Assembly (NCBI RefSeq): GCF_036785885.1
Contig: NC_092326.1
Location: 39,146,287 to 39,210,286, forward strand
DNA: 64,000 bases
From: Coffea arabica
Lineage: Eukaryota; Streptophyta; Magnoliopsida; Gentianales; Rubiaceae
Direction of reading: 5' to 3'
The position numbers and the translations under genes are program-made. The notes under the pieces were generated by a model, which was given only the letters and a program-made list of their open reading frames with translations, did not search any database and had not been told where the DNA came from. This document shows positions 38,669 through 50,871 of this stretch, piece after piece; within the stretch, counting starts at the first letter, position 1, and each line of letters begins with the position of its first letter.

Positions 38669-39982
38669 TAGAGCAGGCAAAAAAGCGCAAAATCCAACAA
38701 TCTGCCCAACCCGTTCATTAATTTAAAATGATGGGGTTGGATCAATTGGGTTATGGATTTTGTTGGATTGTGTAAGAAAGATCCAACCTATTCATTGGAT
38801 TGATTGGGTTTTTTATGTAGGCACCCAATGCCCAACTTATTTGAAAGTAAATACACATATGCCCAATCACTTGCATTTTGACATGTGTTAATAATTCATT
38901 GACCAATTTGCATTTAAAATTCTCATATATATGTTTTCAATCAGTTTTTTAAATTTTTACTTAAAAGAAAAAAAGAAACTTGAAATAAAACTCATAGTTA
39001 TTTTACTTTTATAACAATAGTTAAACTTGCTCAACTTTTATAATAATTTATTATGCCTTTTAAGAGTATGTTGTTTTCCTCCCCTTTTTTTTGTGGTTGT
39101 TCTTAGGTTGCTACCTATTTCTGTTTGTTAATATTTCGTGTACATAGAATAGAGTTTTAAATTTGTTCTAACTACATTCTTTTACTTTTCTCTAACTTGT
39201 TTTATTTCATCGTTAATAATTCCTCATCAATGTTATAATACAACAAATTATATGTCTATTACTTACATTTTCAAGCATAATATAATCTAGCATTCAATAA
39301 TTTAAATACATAGAATATTACAACTTACAATAAAACATATATGAATAGTAAAAGTGTTAATAAGTTATGACAAAAAATAAGTTTCAATCAATTACTAGTA
39401 TTAAAAAGTATAAAGTAAAACAAAATTTTTTAGCTAATCTATTTAAATGTACAATTTATTATCTAAAATTCACAATACAAGCAATATAAAATATTATTAT
39501 ATTTATGATGTATTTCTAAGGAACTTAAGAAGTGAGTAGGTGTTTGTGCATGTGAAAGTGTGTTAGTGTGTAAAAATATGAGTGTATTTGGATAGTAAAT
39601 TATTTGAGATAATTTTGTAAAAAAAAAATAATACTGTAGCACTTTTTTAATATGATGTATATGAGATAAAAAGGTGATTGGAAAATGTGTTAATGATGCA
39701 AGCAAGTTAGCGTGTGTAAATAAAGTGTAAATAAGGTGTTATAATTTACAATACATTTATGCGTGTGAAAAAAATCTTTTTATCTGTTAAAATGTATGCG
39801 AGAAAGTTTATATATCAAAATGTATTAATTAATATGTTAGGTCATATTTGGGTCATGAGTTTGAGATGACCCAATAGGATACAATCTAAAATTAACCCAA
39901 TCTAAAATTGAACGGGTTGGGTATAACCCATTTAAATGAAAATCCAATATAAACAACCCAACCCGCTCAATTGTCAGGTATA
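38669..39982. mobile_element. Non-autonomous hAT-like element, about 1.31 kb
   Basis: Flanked by CTCATTAC (38661-38668) and CTCATTAA (39983-39990), an 8-bp target duplication with one change. It starts TAGAGCAGGCAAAAAAGCG and ends TTGTCAGGTATA; terminal complementarity is partial. Subterminal regions carry many CCCAACCCG / GGGTTGG motifs in opposite orientation. The inside is AT-rich, has no transposase, and holds a nested TTTGGAT-type repeat. The uninterrupted neighbour copy of the target sequence shows the insertion point independently. Confidence 0.72.
39582..39770 (+). repeat. TTTGGAT-type MITE-like repeat nested in the hAT-like element
   Basis: Starts GTGTATTTGGATAGTAAATT and contains TACTGTAGCAC and ATGATGTATATGAGATAAAAAG, the core shared with the copies at 9761, 12451, 23828, 50197 and 56890. 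Confidence 0.55.
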
Positions 39983-40640
39983 CTCATTAATTTTGCGAAA
40001 GTAGTCATTGATTAAATTTAAATTGAATAACCTTGATACTTTAGAGTGCAAAATATCTAAAATTGAAATTTAAGGTACAAAATAAAATAGTGATACAATT
40101 TCAACGATGCAAAGTGAAATTAGGCTAATAAAATTATTAGAGTAACTTGTTTAATATAGATCATTTTTTTGTACGGGTGTTGAGATACTTGGAATATGAA
40201 TTTCTATGTTTAAAGTATCAACTATCATCACCTCACCTAACACCATTTTGTTTCTTATGCTATATAGCCTTTATTATTAATAAAACAAGCATTTTTTGCT
40301 TTTTCTTTTTTTTCCAAGAAACACTTCCTTTCTTTTAGAGATAATATCCTTTTATTGTAACAATAACTATAATTTTTTTTCGACAAAATAGCATCATTGT
40401 CTTGTGAAAAGTATTGGTATGTCTTACATTTTTAAAAATTTATTGCAATACACAATGAATATTTGTTATTTTTTTGACATATATTTGGTAGTTTTATTTT
40501 ATAGTAGCAAATTAACTAAGATAAACATGATGTAGCAACATATACAATCTAATTGCTGCAAAATGTAATATAATTTACCCAAGATAGATTCCACTTCTTC
40601 CTCCCTAAGTAACATGACAAAGTTTAAGGATAAACACCAA

Positions 40641-40649
40641 ATAAAAAAA
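40641..40649. repeat. Left 9-bp target site duplication of the Mutator-like element
   Basis: ATAAAAAAA, repeated exactly at 42421-42429 just after the element. Nine bases is the size made by Mutator transposases. Confidence 0.7.
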
Positions 40650-41152
40650 GGGATAATTTCAGAAACCTCCCCTGAGGTTTCTGACACTTTCACTGACATC
40701 CCCTGAGGTTCTCAAAATTTCACTTACCTCCCTTGCTTTTGATTTTGTGGTAACAATCCAGTCCAAATCAGATTAAAATATTATTTTCATGTGTGAGAAG
40801 GTATTTTTATTCCATAGCTACCCTTTGCAGAAGTTGTATTAGTAGAAGATTCAAAGAAGAATAAATGATTTGGACTAATTAGTAAAGTTGAGGGGGGGTA
40901 AGTGCAATACAAAAATTTGCATGCACCAGATGTGCCATGCAACAGTTATTTGGCAGATTTTGCAACGGCTAGCTGCAAATTGCAACGGCCAGAAGGTTTG
41001 TTGTTTCAGTAGCAATAGCATATAAAGCAAAGCAACTTAACTACCTCTGAGGTTTCAAGCTATTAACATTCTTTGCTACTAATTTGGAGTGATAACAAGT
41101 GCATTTGCTGTGCTACAATTAGAGCTCTGAGTAAAAAGTTTTAGCTGCAACC

Positions 41153-41296
41153 ATGGCCTCTTCAAGCCATAGGGGAGAATCATGGAATTCACCTACATCT
41201 TTCTCCATTAAAAACAGGTTTTGCCGCTGTAATCGCAAAGCAACCGTAATGATATCAGAGAGTGAAAGGAATCCAGACAAGTTGTATTTCTATTGA
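41153..41296 (+). CDS. Truncated GRF-type zinc-finger peptide inside the MULE
   Basis: 47 codons starting at an ATG in good context (CCATGG): MASSSHRGESWN, then FCRCNRKATVMISESERNPD and KLYFY before TGA. The pattern C.C...A.V..S...RNPD..F is the front half of the plant GRF zinc finger, found in many transposon-associated short proteins. The second cysteine pair is lost to the stop, so a folded finger is unlikely unless an intron removes the stop. It may be a captured fragment, or part of the element's own ancestral protein. Confidence 0.5.
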   Translation: MASSSHRGESWNSPTSFSIKNRFCRCNRKATVMISESERNPDKLYFY

Positions 41297-41378
41297 GAAA
41301 TTTCCAACTTTGTGATGAATTTTAAAAAAATTCTACAAAAGGGGTGATTTTGGGTTTAATTTCCGTCAGGGGGGTCTT

Positions 41379-41474
41379 CGCATTTGTGAATTTCACAAAT
41401 GCGAGCTTACAAGAGCTCGCATTCGTGGAATGCGAGCTCTGGTTATTGAGCTCGCATTCCACGAATGCGAGCTC
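41379..41474. repeat. Cluster of three perfect palindromes (AGCTCGCATT family)
   Basis: 41379-41403 has arms CGCATTTGTGA. 41412-41440 has 13-base arms AGAGCTCGCATTC around GTG. 41448-41474 has 12-base arms around CAC and is also the inverse of the second. Single AGCTCGCAT-like sites recur at about 41527, 41645 and 41990. They could bind a transposase or form hairpins. Confidence 0.85.
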
Positions 41475-42670
41475 TTCTCAATTTTTTTTTTCCTTTTTTA
41501 AGAGCTAGGGAATTATTTCTAGGAAGCAAATGCGAGCTCTTATCTTTTTTATTTTGGTATTTTTTGAGAGGTAGGGAATTATTTGCAGAAATCTTCTAAT
41601 TTTTGTTTTAAAAAATGTTGCAAATATTTAAAATTTTGCAAATAGCTCGCATTTGTTAAATTTGACCTGCAAAAATTGTATTTAACTTTTTTGTTAGATT
41701 TCGCATTTATAAGTATGACTTGTAGAAAATTAGATTCAAATTTAGATGTATTAGGGTTTTAAAAATATTATATAAGTGATAAAAATTTTATAAATTGTAA
41801 AAATAAAATCAAACTGCTTGGATAATTAAATGTTATATTTGCATAAAAAATAATACAATAATCATAATAATGATAATACAATAATATTGGTGTAATAAAA
41901 CTGCCATTAATTTAAATATTTACTTATAATGCCCAAAGAGCCTAATTACCAATTTTTTCTTCTCGCGCTCAAATATAACATTAACCCGCATGCGAGCTAA
42001 CCTTGAAATAGAAAAAACACAGAATCCCGCTTGCGGGTTTCAGGAGTATTCGGATATTCTCATATGCACCTATGCAAATCGAACCAACCGGATATCTTAT
42101 CCGTATCCCATTTTTTTAAATAAAAATCTTATAAATTTGAAAAATAAAATCAAATTTAGATGTATTAGGGTTTTAAAAATATTATATAAATCAAGTTTCT
42201 ATTATTGTTGTTAAGCTTAATTAATCATATCAGATGCCATTATGTAACTAAACGGTAGTAATTAACCCCAACTACTTGGGATATATCTGTAATTTTGGCC
42301 CTGATGACGTCAGAAAAGGGGCCCAATTTTTTATCAAGGGAGGTAAGTGAAATTTTGAGAACCTCAGGGGATGTCAGTGAAAGTGTCAGAAACCTCAGGG
42401 GAGGTTTCTGAAATTATCCCATAAAAAAAAAAACAACAGAGAAGTAATAAATAATTAATAAACCAATTTTTCAAAAAAAAAATTACTAAAAAAAATGAAA
42501 AAGCTCAAAGACTGATAAAACTGGTAAACCCAAAACCCTCTTGTTGTTTGCAGCCAAGTCCACGATGACTAAATTGAGATATTGGTCTTTGTAGGGGGCT
42601 CAATTGACAAAATGGTTTATGCTGCCTTTCCTTCTTACTCCTGTGAAATTCTACAAAAATCTTGGAGCCT

Positions 42671-45600
42671 ATGGACTCCCTAAATCCATTTTTCTACCCT
42701 CCTGAATCATTTCTTGAAGATTTGGAATCACAGAGTCGAGCAAGTGATTTGTTAGGTTTGATGGAAGGCAGACGCATAAGAAGATTTGGGAGAGGCAGCC
42801 AAAGCAGTCGGACCCTTCTGCCACTTCGACTCACTCGCCTTACAAACGCTGTTTCTTGTTGGTATGCTCATCTCTCTCATATTAAAATCGATCAAAACCT
42901 TTCCTTGAATTTAAAAGAATTCTGGGTTGTGCTTGAATTCAATGGAATACAGGTACAGATGACAAATACTTGACAACTATGTGTAATACAGGTACTGCGA
43001 CTTCAAAACATCTGTCTTGAATGAACCTCTATATCGATATGGTCGTCGTCATTCCAGGTTTGCCTTTTTATCACACACACACACAAAGAAGGAATTTGTC
43101 CAAGCTTTTTTTGTAAGGGAATCGTGAAAGACTAAACGTACATTGTTGAAAGATATGCTGCAGAACTGCTTGAGAGCTTTATTGCCTGCATCAGAAACTT
43201 ATGTGGCAGATTGACTTAGTCACTTAAGATTTTTTTTTTCCTTTTTTCCATTTATACGAACTTTGAAATTTTTTTTTGGAGACAAGATTGTTTTTTTACC
43301 TTTGCTTATTTATTTACAATCGTTTCTGTTTTAGGTGTTTGAGAGTTTGGTTTTCGGTGGGCCTCGGGTTTAGTCTTACTGCATTGCTTGGAGTAATTTT
43401 GGTTAGTCACTGCGCCAGAAATTTTGTCACTATGGAATTGGTCCGTGGAAGTCATGAAAAACGTAAAAAGGACTGCTATCGTAAAGATGACATGAAATGG
43501 TGCTTCCTGGTACTATATCAAATTCTGTGATATGCAAATGACTTGATTTTCTTGTTTTCTGTGTGTTGTGAGGCAGATTCTTCTATGGGAATTTGGAGGA
43601 GCTATCCATCTGTATAAAGGGAATGATGGGATGATCAGTCTTTTCAACGGATCATTATTTGGGTTTTCCTCTTCGGTTAGTGTTCAAGTGTGCCATGTCA
43701 TTCAAGTTAGCTAGGCATCCATGAAATTTACTGATAAGTTTTTGTTAGGACCAGCCCCAAGGAAAGATTCACTTTTAATAAAATGATCTAGATCTTATAG
43801 CTGTGCAGCTGCTTGTATCTTCTGTGCTGGTACCTAGCTTTATGGAATTTGTCTATTTCTGCAGTTCTTGGTTCCTGATTTAGTACGTTAATGAATAACA
43901 TTTGGGGTTTTGACTCACTATAAATACAACTTTGGTAATGGAATATTCTAGCAGCCTATTGCTGTCTGATACATTGCTGTTGGTTAAGTTGTTTTTGGAT
44001 CTATAGTAGCATTGGTGCCCAAAACTATTACTGAGAACCCTATTGTTTTCTTGTTTGTCTAGCTATTTCTATCCTTTATTGTACATTAATTTAGTTAGAT
44101 GCATCTTGTTATTCTTCACTATTAGGGCAAGGTGATAATAGTCTCCTGCTTTTACTAAAGATTTGGGCTTTTTGTAAATACACTGGTTTCTAGACTTACT
44201 GAGATCTTCTTCATAGAGTTGGACACCTGAAATCATCTTTCAACATTGAGTATCCAAACCAACATGATTGATATCCTCAATTTTCTTTATGTCTTCTGTG
44301 TCTGTGTATTAGAAATGCAACAGTTCATTTCTAATTCTATAAGAACCATAGACTCCATGTTATTTATAATGTGCAGCTAAAATTGATTAAAACCTGTTAT
44401 CAAACAACTTATGTTCAACGTGCTTCCTTGTTCTTTTCGTAGCGTTTTAGATAAATGATCTGTATTCAAGCTAATTCTGAAAACTTTTTGCTAAATGAAC
44501 AGAATGCAGACAACCAAAAGGTCAAATGTTCAACTTGTTTTTTCCAGTTTGAGCTGGAAATGTTGTGGTTAATTAAATAGTCCAATAGTAGAATAGTTCG
44601 TGTGGGGAGTTCGTTTTGATAGATGAATAGATCCATTAATCTGTGCTTATAGCAAAGAAAAAGTAAACATATAAGTGAAACAGATTTTATTTCACTAACT
44701 AAAATTTGTATTGTCCTCAAGCTATTTCATTTCATTATCTCTATTTGTTGAGTAAGCTAAGCTTATCTTTTTGTATAATAATGGTTGAGTTGAACAAAAG
44801 CTTTAGCTAAAATAGATGAGATCTAAATGATTAAAGCTGGGCTTCTGCTTAAATACAACTGTATGAACACTGTTTGTATGTATTCAGCTCTTAATTTATT
44901 TAAATAATTCCAAATCACTTTTGGACATATACACCTGATTTGTAGACCAACTACCACATTTTCAACAAGCATTTTGAGACTAATTTATTTTGCCTGTCAG
45001 TTTCAGATTTTGAAAGCATTTTAATATTGTGTTTTTTCTGCAGATTTCCGGTCTAATCATGTCACTTCCTGATATTGGATACATCTTTCTGTCCTCCATT
45101 CTGTCTGTATTCATTCATGAAGTTGGGCATGCTCTTGCTGCTGCAAGGTTAAGATGTTCTTCACTCTTTTCTGTGGGTCAATGTGATATCATGCATGATG
45201 TTGCCTATATATTTTGTTTGATTCAATGATTTTTAAGTACACTCTGTCATGCCAATGTTACCTCTCTTTGTGGTATGTGAAACCATATTTATGAATACCA
45301 GCTCACGTGGATCAACTGGGCACCTGCTGGTTTATGCTGTTTTGAAAGAAATGCTTTTATTTGCCAACTCAATGGGATAAGCGCGGCAGATGATCTGACC
45401 TTTCTGTCATTTAGTAAATAATGTTAATGATGTCAATGTCCTAAGCAGGTATTTTTGACTAAACGATCAGGTATACATGCCAAATATCATCCCCTTTCCT
45501 CTTCCATGAGATGCTGAGTGATAAGTTAAACTAGGAAGGCTGCTTCTTGTTAATGTTAGATGCTTCATGATGGATACTAGTGCCTTTATCTAATTAGTAT

Positions 45601-48600
45601 GGGATTTTAAATCTATAAGAACAGTTTGAACTTGAACTTTGTGTGTTATAAAATATTATAGCTTCTTGTTGGCTATACTTTACCATAGTTTAAAATAGAC
45701 CGGATTTTAATTATGTATGTACCTAATCCCTGACTTGCTTTTACTGCATGATTGGACTAGCTTCTTGCTGACTTCATAGTTTTTGCAGTTAGGCTCCTCA
45801 TTTTACAGGAGATTAGCAACATGTCCTAGTTGCTTTTCTTGTGTACCTTGTCCAAGACAAATTAGAATATAGTCAGATTATTATAATTGATATGATCTCA
45901 CAATATGTTGCTGTAGGTGCCACTTATGGGTGAAGCAGTGAGGGTATACAGATGGAGTATATTGCTGTCTTTCTAGCGGTGTTGTTTCCGGGAGCTCTGG
46001 TGGCTTTAAATGAGGAGTGCTTGCAGGCATTACCAAGAAATGCTGCCCTTCGTATATATTGTGCTGGAATTTGGCATAATGCCACTGTAGGTTCTGGATG
46101 CAATTAAAATTCTTTCAATTTCTCTGACGTTTAGTCATTCATGTTTGTGCTAATATCCACCACTTACTTTGAACTGATTGATTGAACTTCCTGCAGTTTT
46201 GTGTGGTTTGTGCCTTGGTTTTGTTTCTGCTGCCATCGATCTTGGATCCATTTTACATACACGGTGAAAGTCCCATGGTAACTTCGCGCACATATCTGTT
46301 TTGTTATCTGTCATAAACTCTTGATGTGTATAGCCTAACAAGTTCTTATCTTGCAACAGGTCCTGTATGTGTCTCCTATGTCACCATTGTTTGGTTATCT
46401 CTCTCCCCATGACTTAATTATATCATTAGATGGCACCCGCATTCATAATGTACAACAGTGGAAGGAGAAGGTTGCTCTTTTAAATTGGCAGCTTGAAAAC
46501 TTACACAATTCTGGCGAATACAAAGGCCTCACGAAAATCAATGGCAGAATAGGGTATTGTGTGCCCTCTTATCTGATTAGGAACAGTATGCAGCTTCAGT
46601 TGGAAGGCAATTATACAAGTTGTCCGGATGAACTTTTTGCATTTGCAGCTAGCCCTTGCTTAAATGCAGCAGTGCTAGATAATGTAAGCATTGAAGATAA
46701 TCATGCTAGGGGAAGTGAAAGCATTTACTGCCTCAATCCTATGGATGTTATAAAGCTAAGAAAATGTGGTGATGGAGTGAGAACCCTTAGCGACCAAAGA
46801 AGCTGCTCATGTTTGGAGGTAGGAAATTCATTTTTAGCATGCTGAGTAGGTACATTATTATGAGTAAAGTAAGATTTGTGTCTATATCATAGATGCGCCA
46901 AATAAAAAGTATTCTCTTTTGGCACTTGCAATGTGGCTGATAAGATGGTAGTGGATGCAGGAAGAATCTTGCTTTGCGCCAGTCCAGATGCCAGGTCTAG
47001 CATGGGTAGAAATAACATATTCAAGGCCTTCTTCTCCTGGATGCCGGAAACTTGCAAGAAATTGGCTTCCAAGATATGAGAATTCTGTTTCTGGAGAAAC
47101 GAGCTGCATTTCAAGTTTCACGTTTGTGGGTGATTTAATTACCCTGGGACATGCACTTCATTTGACTTCATATGAACCTCGTTGGTTGATGGATGTTGGT
47201 GCATCTCTTCCAAATATGCTGGAAAAGCTCTTTATATGCGCCTTCCATGTATCTCTCAGTCTTGCTCTTCTCAACAGTTTACCAGTATGTCTTCTGCAAT
47301 TTATTACTTATTGGACTTTCCTCTTTTTGTTTTTACTTCTCTGCTGATAAGTTGCTTATAGGAAACCTCATGAATGCAAGATTGCTTTGGACCTTGTAAA
47401 TGACTCTGGTGTTAAAACTTATCCTAGCAGTATTTAGCATCGAAATGGGATGCCTGATGCTTTAATAAGTTGACTAAGTCCCTTATTCATGTTTTAGGGT
47501 AAGTCTTTGAGGTCTAATTTTGTTGAGGGTTCGTGTGCTGTGTGAGGGGCGGTGTGAATCAGCTAGGCTGCTTAAGCACTTCAGCTTTTAGAATGACAAA
47601 AATATCAGACAGGAATACCATTATAAATAGGCTACACCTCAGCATCTTTTCCTGAAATTTAGGGTCTAAATTTTCTTTAAACATAAAGGTAGATACCATT
47701 TTAGGTTAAGATTTCTGTCAGTTTTCCATTCTGTTGAAACCTGTACTGTTTTACTCTATTGTTTTTTTCCCCTTTGTTTTTTTGCTCCAGTTTCTTATCA
47801 AAAGAATTGTTGTGTTTTCATGAATTTATTATGCTTCATAACTGGTACCATATTGGTTTAAAGGTTCAATTGGCTGAGAATAAAGTTTAAAAATGATGAA
47901 TTGACTATTTCGTACCAAATTAGAGACATGTTGATTCTTTTATTTGGTTCCCTAATATAATCGACGGTTGACTTTTAGAACGATCTCTAAGAAATCCACT
48001 TTTCCTTTTTTGCTTCCCCCTGTTTATTTCTGTGTCTTCTTCTGCACTTCACACAACATTCTCAGAGACACGATCAGACACACACGTCATCCATGTGGTA
48101 CATCACAAGTCCGCTTTAACTGGTCCCAATAACTAAGTAGTCATTGACACCAATCTTTTCCTCCCACACAAACAGTTTCTAATACCGCAGACCTTTGGTT
48201 GGACTTGGAAGTTGTGAAGAATATGAGGTCAGGAGCGTACTTCAAATTCATGTGTGAAGTACTGTAGGCACAATAGCCATACCCTTGCTGGTCTAAACCC
48301 ATGAATTGGAATGAAAGAAGGCTTATAGGTTGAAATACGTCGGCTTTCGAGGTGCATTGATGAATCGTTGTATGCCTGAATTTTCATATGCTTTGGGATG
48401 ATTACATCCAATGCTGTTGGATGATGTGTGAGAATTTGGTGTGAATTGCAAAAGAAGAAGAGGAAGGTAACCGGGAAGTAGGAGGAGTTCATTTCTCAGT
48501 TATGGACTCCAAAGTCAATTCCAAGACATCGACCTCTATATGTATGGTAACGTAATAAAAGCCTCATTAATTTTTTGATCTGAAATAGAATTAGCAAAAT

Positions 48601-48955
48601 CATGGTAAGTAATCCAACAGGGCTGAGATAATGAAGTTTAGCTCCAAAGAATGAAATGGTATCACCTCAGGCATCCTCTCTAATGTACAACATGATTTGT
48701 ATCACATATGGAGAAACTTGATATAATCATATTCTACCTTTTGTGGCATATTATCTTGATGTAGAAATTTGATATGCTCATCTCCTACAATGTCAGGTGT
48801 ATTTTCTTGATGGAGAATGCATTTTAGAGGTGATACTGCAATACTTCAATTTCTTGAGGCCAAGGGCAAGGAGAAAAGTTCTTCAATGGGTCCTAGTTGG
48901 AGGGACAATTCTTTCTGTACATACTTTCTTGCGGATGTTCATTGTTAAATTCTAG
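42671..48955 (+). CDS. S2P: Site-2 protease (S2P), intramembrane zinc metalloprotease
   Basis: Ten exons: 42671-42861, 42992-43057, 43335-43401, 43577-43675, 45044-45147, 45939-46086, 46197-46277, 46360-46818, 46961-47284 and 48797-48955, all in phase, about 565 residues. SCWYCDFKTSVLNEPLYRYG precedes the first membrane helix. The zinc-binding HEVGH lies at about 166-170 in a hydrophobic helix, and the third zinc ligand motif LDG at about 517-519 (VYFLDGECILEV). Between them are membrane helices and a PDZ-like segment (LIISLDGTRIHNVQQW, about 270-285) with a Cys-containing luminal insert. In plants S2P acts in the Golgi after S1P to release membrane bZIP factors such as bZIP17 and bZIP28 in ER stress. 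An in-frame ATG at 42761 (MEGRRIRRFGRG) may be the true start, giving 535 residues. Catalytic residues are intact. Confidence 0.93.
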
Positions 48956-49087
48956 ACCGATCAACCTTTTTACTCTCCTTGCCACTGATTTTGATGTCTC
49001 TTCTAAAAGTCTCATGTATACAAGTGTCTTTCATTTTGAGAATTTGGAGGCGATAGGCAATCAATCGGTTCTTTCCTGTGTTGTTCA

Positions 49088-49356
49088 TAGGGTTGAAAGA
49101 TGAATCAAACTACTCGATCCTCGAATCGAATTCAGCTTGGTAAGAGATCGATCACACTTAGTCAGCTAACTAGTCAAACTAAGTTTGAACAGCATTTTAT
49201 ATTTGATAACATTCAAACTTGATAAAAAAAATCTCGTTCAAATTTGGTTCCGTAGGTAAACAAGCCAAACTTGGACAAAATGTCAAGCTTGTTAAAATAA
49301 TCAAACAAGTTTGAATATTAGAATGTTCGACTTGATGAAATTTGTTTACACTCCTA
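49088..49356. mobile_element. Small TAGRG-ended hAT-type MITE, 269 bp
   Basis: Starts TAGGGTTGAAAGATGAATCA and ends TTTGTTTACACTCCTA. Its right two-thirds match the reverse complement of 59678-59894 (shared TTAAAATAATCAAACAA and TGTTCGACTTGAT). Flanking 8-mers GTTGTTCA and ATTTTTCA match at 6 of 8. It lies 130 bases after the S2P stop. Confidence 0.58.
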
Positions 49357-50196
49357 ATTTTTCAATACGTTCATTTGCATGCATCATATATTAGTGTCCA
49401 TTTCGTATGGTGTTTACATATTTGAAGGTTACTTAAAATTATATAAGTCCAGTGAAGTGATAAATGCAAGCCCATAATGATGTGGCCGGACTGTTACTTT
49501 TGGGTCTACTGCAGTGCTTCGAGTTTGAAGTACTAATTTGTCATTTGGGCTAGCTTAAAACATTCCCTTCCAGCCAGGACATCCCATCCTGGTCCAGCAA
49601 GAAGCAATTTCTGAGAAAGTCCGTCCAGCAGCCAGAAAGAAACCTTCAGTCAGTCTTGGTGGTTCGTTCGTATGTTTTGCATCATTTGGGCCCAAGGAAT
49701 GCCCGGGATCTATCAAACTCATCACGTAACATAGGGTCCCCTACTGTTAAGGGCGGTGGAAATATGTCTTAGTCGGAATAGGACATCAAGGTGTTGGTCA
49801 CAAAATTGGCCAAGTTCTGAGGTCTATTTCTGATCAATTAATGAATATTCCCAGAATCTATCCTGGTATGGTTTGCGCGGCCATGGCCACTGTACGAAAA
49901 GACAGGCGCAACCACCTTGTAATCTGGTTCGGTTGCCCCCTAAGAAATGATGAACAAACCTCCAGCAGACATGGATAGCTATTGCTGGAAAGTCCATTCC
50001 TCCCGTCTAACTCTAACGTCCCGACTTTGGTGGCTGCACAAGAACAGCGCTCATGGTGCATGCAATGCAAAGTAGGATGTCCCTGTGCTTCAGCTGCAAC
50101 GTCATCTTCATGGAAAAAACTTGGAAAAGTGAAACTAAAAGTCCAACAAGTAATCTTCTCACGATCGATCGACCGACGTAAATTTGAGTCGAGGAG
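49357..50196. other. Intergenic DNA, no gene recognised
   Basis: Moderately GC-richer than its surroundings at 49560-50100, with short open frames on both strands that resemble no family I know. Could include unrecognised exon fragments. Confidence 0.45.
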
Positions 50197-50388
50197 TCGT
50201 CTGGATAGGAGATTATTTGAGATGTTATTATTTGAAACGATTATTGTAACACTTTTTCGTTTTTGTGATTTGACGTATGTGAAATAAAAGATTGGTTGAA
50301 AATGTTATAAAAAAAAAAATTTTGTGTTGAAAATGTATCAACGATGCAAGGGGAAATGTTATTTGGCAAAACTTAGCTATCCAGACAC
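50197..50388 (+). mobile_element. TTTGGAT-type MITE with both ends
   Basis: The left end TCTGGATAGGAGATTATTT and the right end CTATCCAGACAC are inverted. The core (ATTGTAACACTTTTTC, GTATGTGAAATAAAAGATTG) matches the copies at 9761 and 39582. The most complete copy in the window. Confidence 0.6.
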
Positions 50389-50871
50389 ATTATTCATTAT
50401 GTTAAGAATTTTTAGTCAGATTGAAGTGGAATTGGGATCAGTTCAACCAACTCAGCTCAGTTCTATATCCGACCATAAATTGTACAGTGCGGTTGCATTG
50501 AGCATAAAACCTATTTCGCCCTTAGGACTTTTGAGTTTTGTGCCTTGAACTTCTAAAACCGTATACCTGTTTATATTCGAATGGCTAACCTTAAGAGAAG
50601 CAACATCTAAACTACTTTTGATATTGATGGCTTTTTCACAGTTGAAATTGACGAAAGGGCTAAAAATATACTAGGAATGCACAAATGTTTTTGTATTAGT
50701 CTTTGGTTTACACTGTGCCAGGTGTCAGCCCATCATTGCCACGGGGCATTCTGGGAGTGGTGGATCAATCAGTACCTGAGAACAAGAAGTCGGTGCTTCT
50801 TTTTAATTTTCATTTTGTCACGTAATCCTCCTCACTCACACGTCGTTAATTGTTGGGGATACAAGCAAATA

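Larger units (their letters stand above)
40650..42420. mobile_element. Non-autonomous Mutator-like (MULE) element, 1771 bp
   Basis: The terminal inverted repeats are 86 bp (40650-40735 and 42335-42420) and, read by eye, identical. They begin GGGATAATTTCAGAAACC and end ACCTCCCTTG. Each contains CCCCTGAGGTT twice. A 9-bp target duplication flanks the element. Long inverted ends with a 9-bp duplication point to Mutator. No transposase is present. It carries a small GRF zinc-finger frame (41153-41296) and a cluster of perfect palindromes (41379-41474). It sits about 250 bp upstream of the S2P start, in its promoter region. Identical ends suggest recent insertion. Confidence 0.82.
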
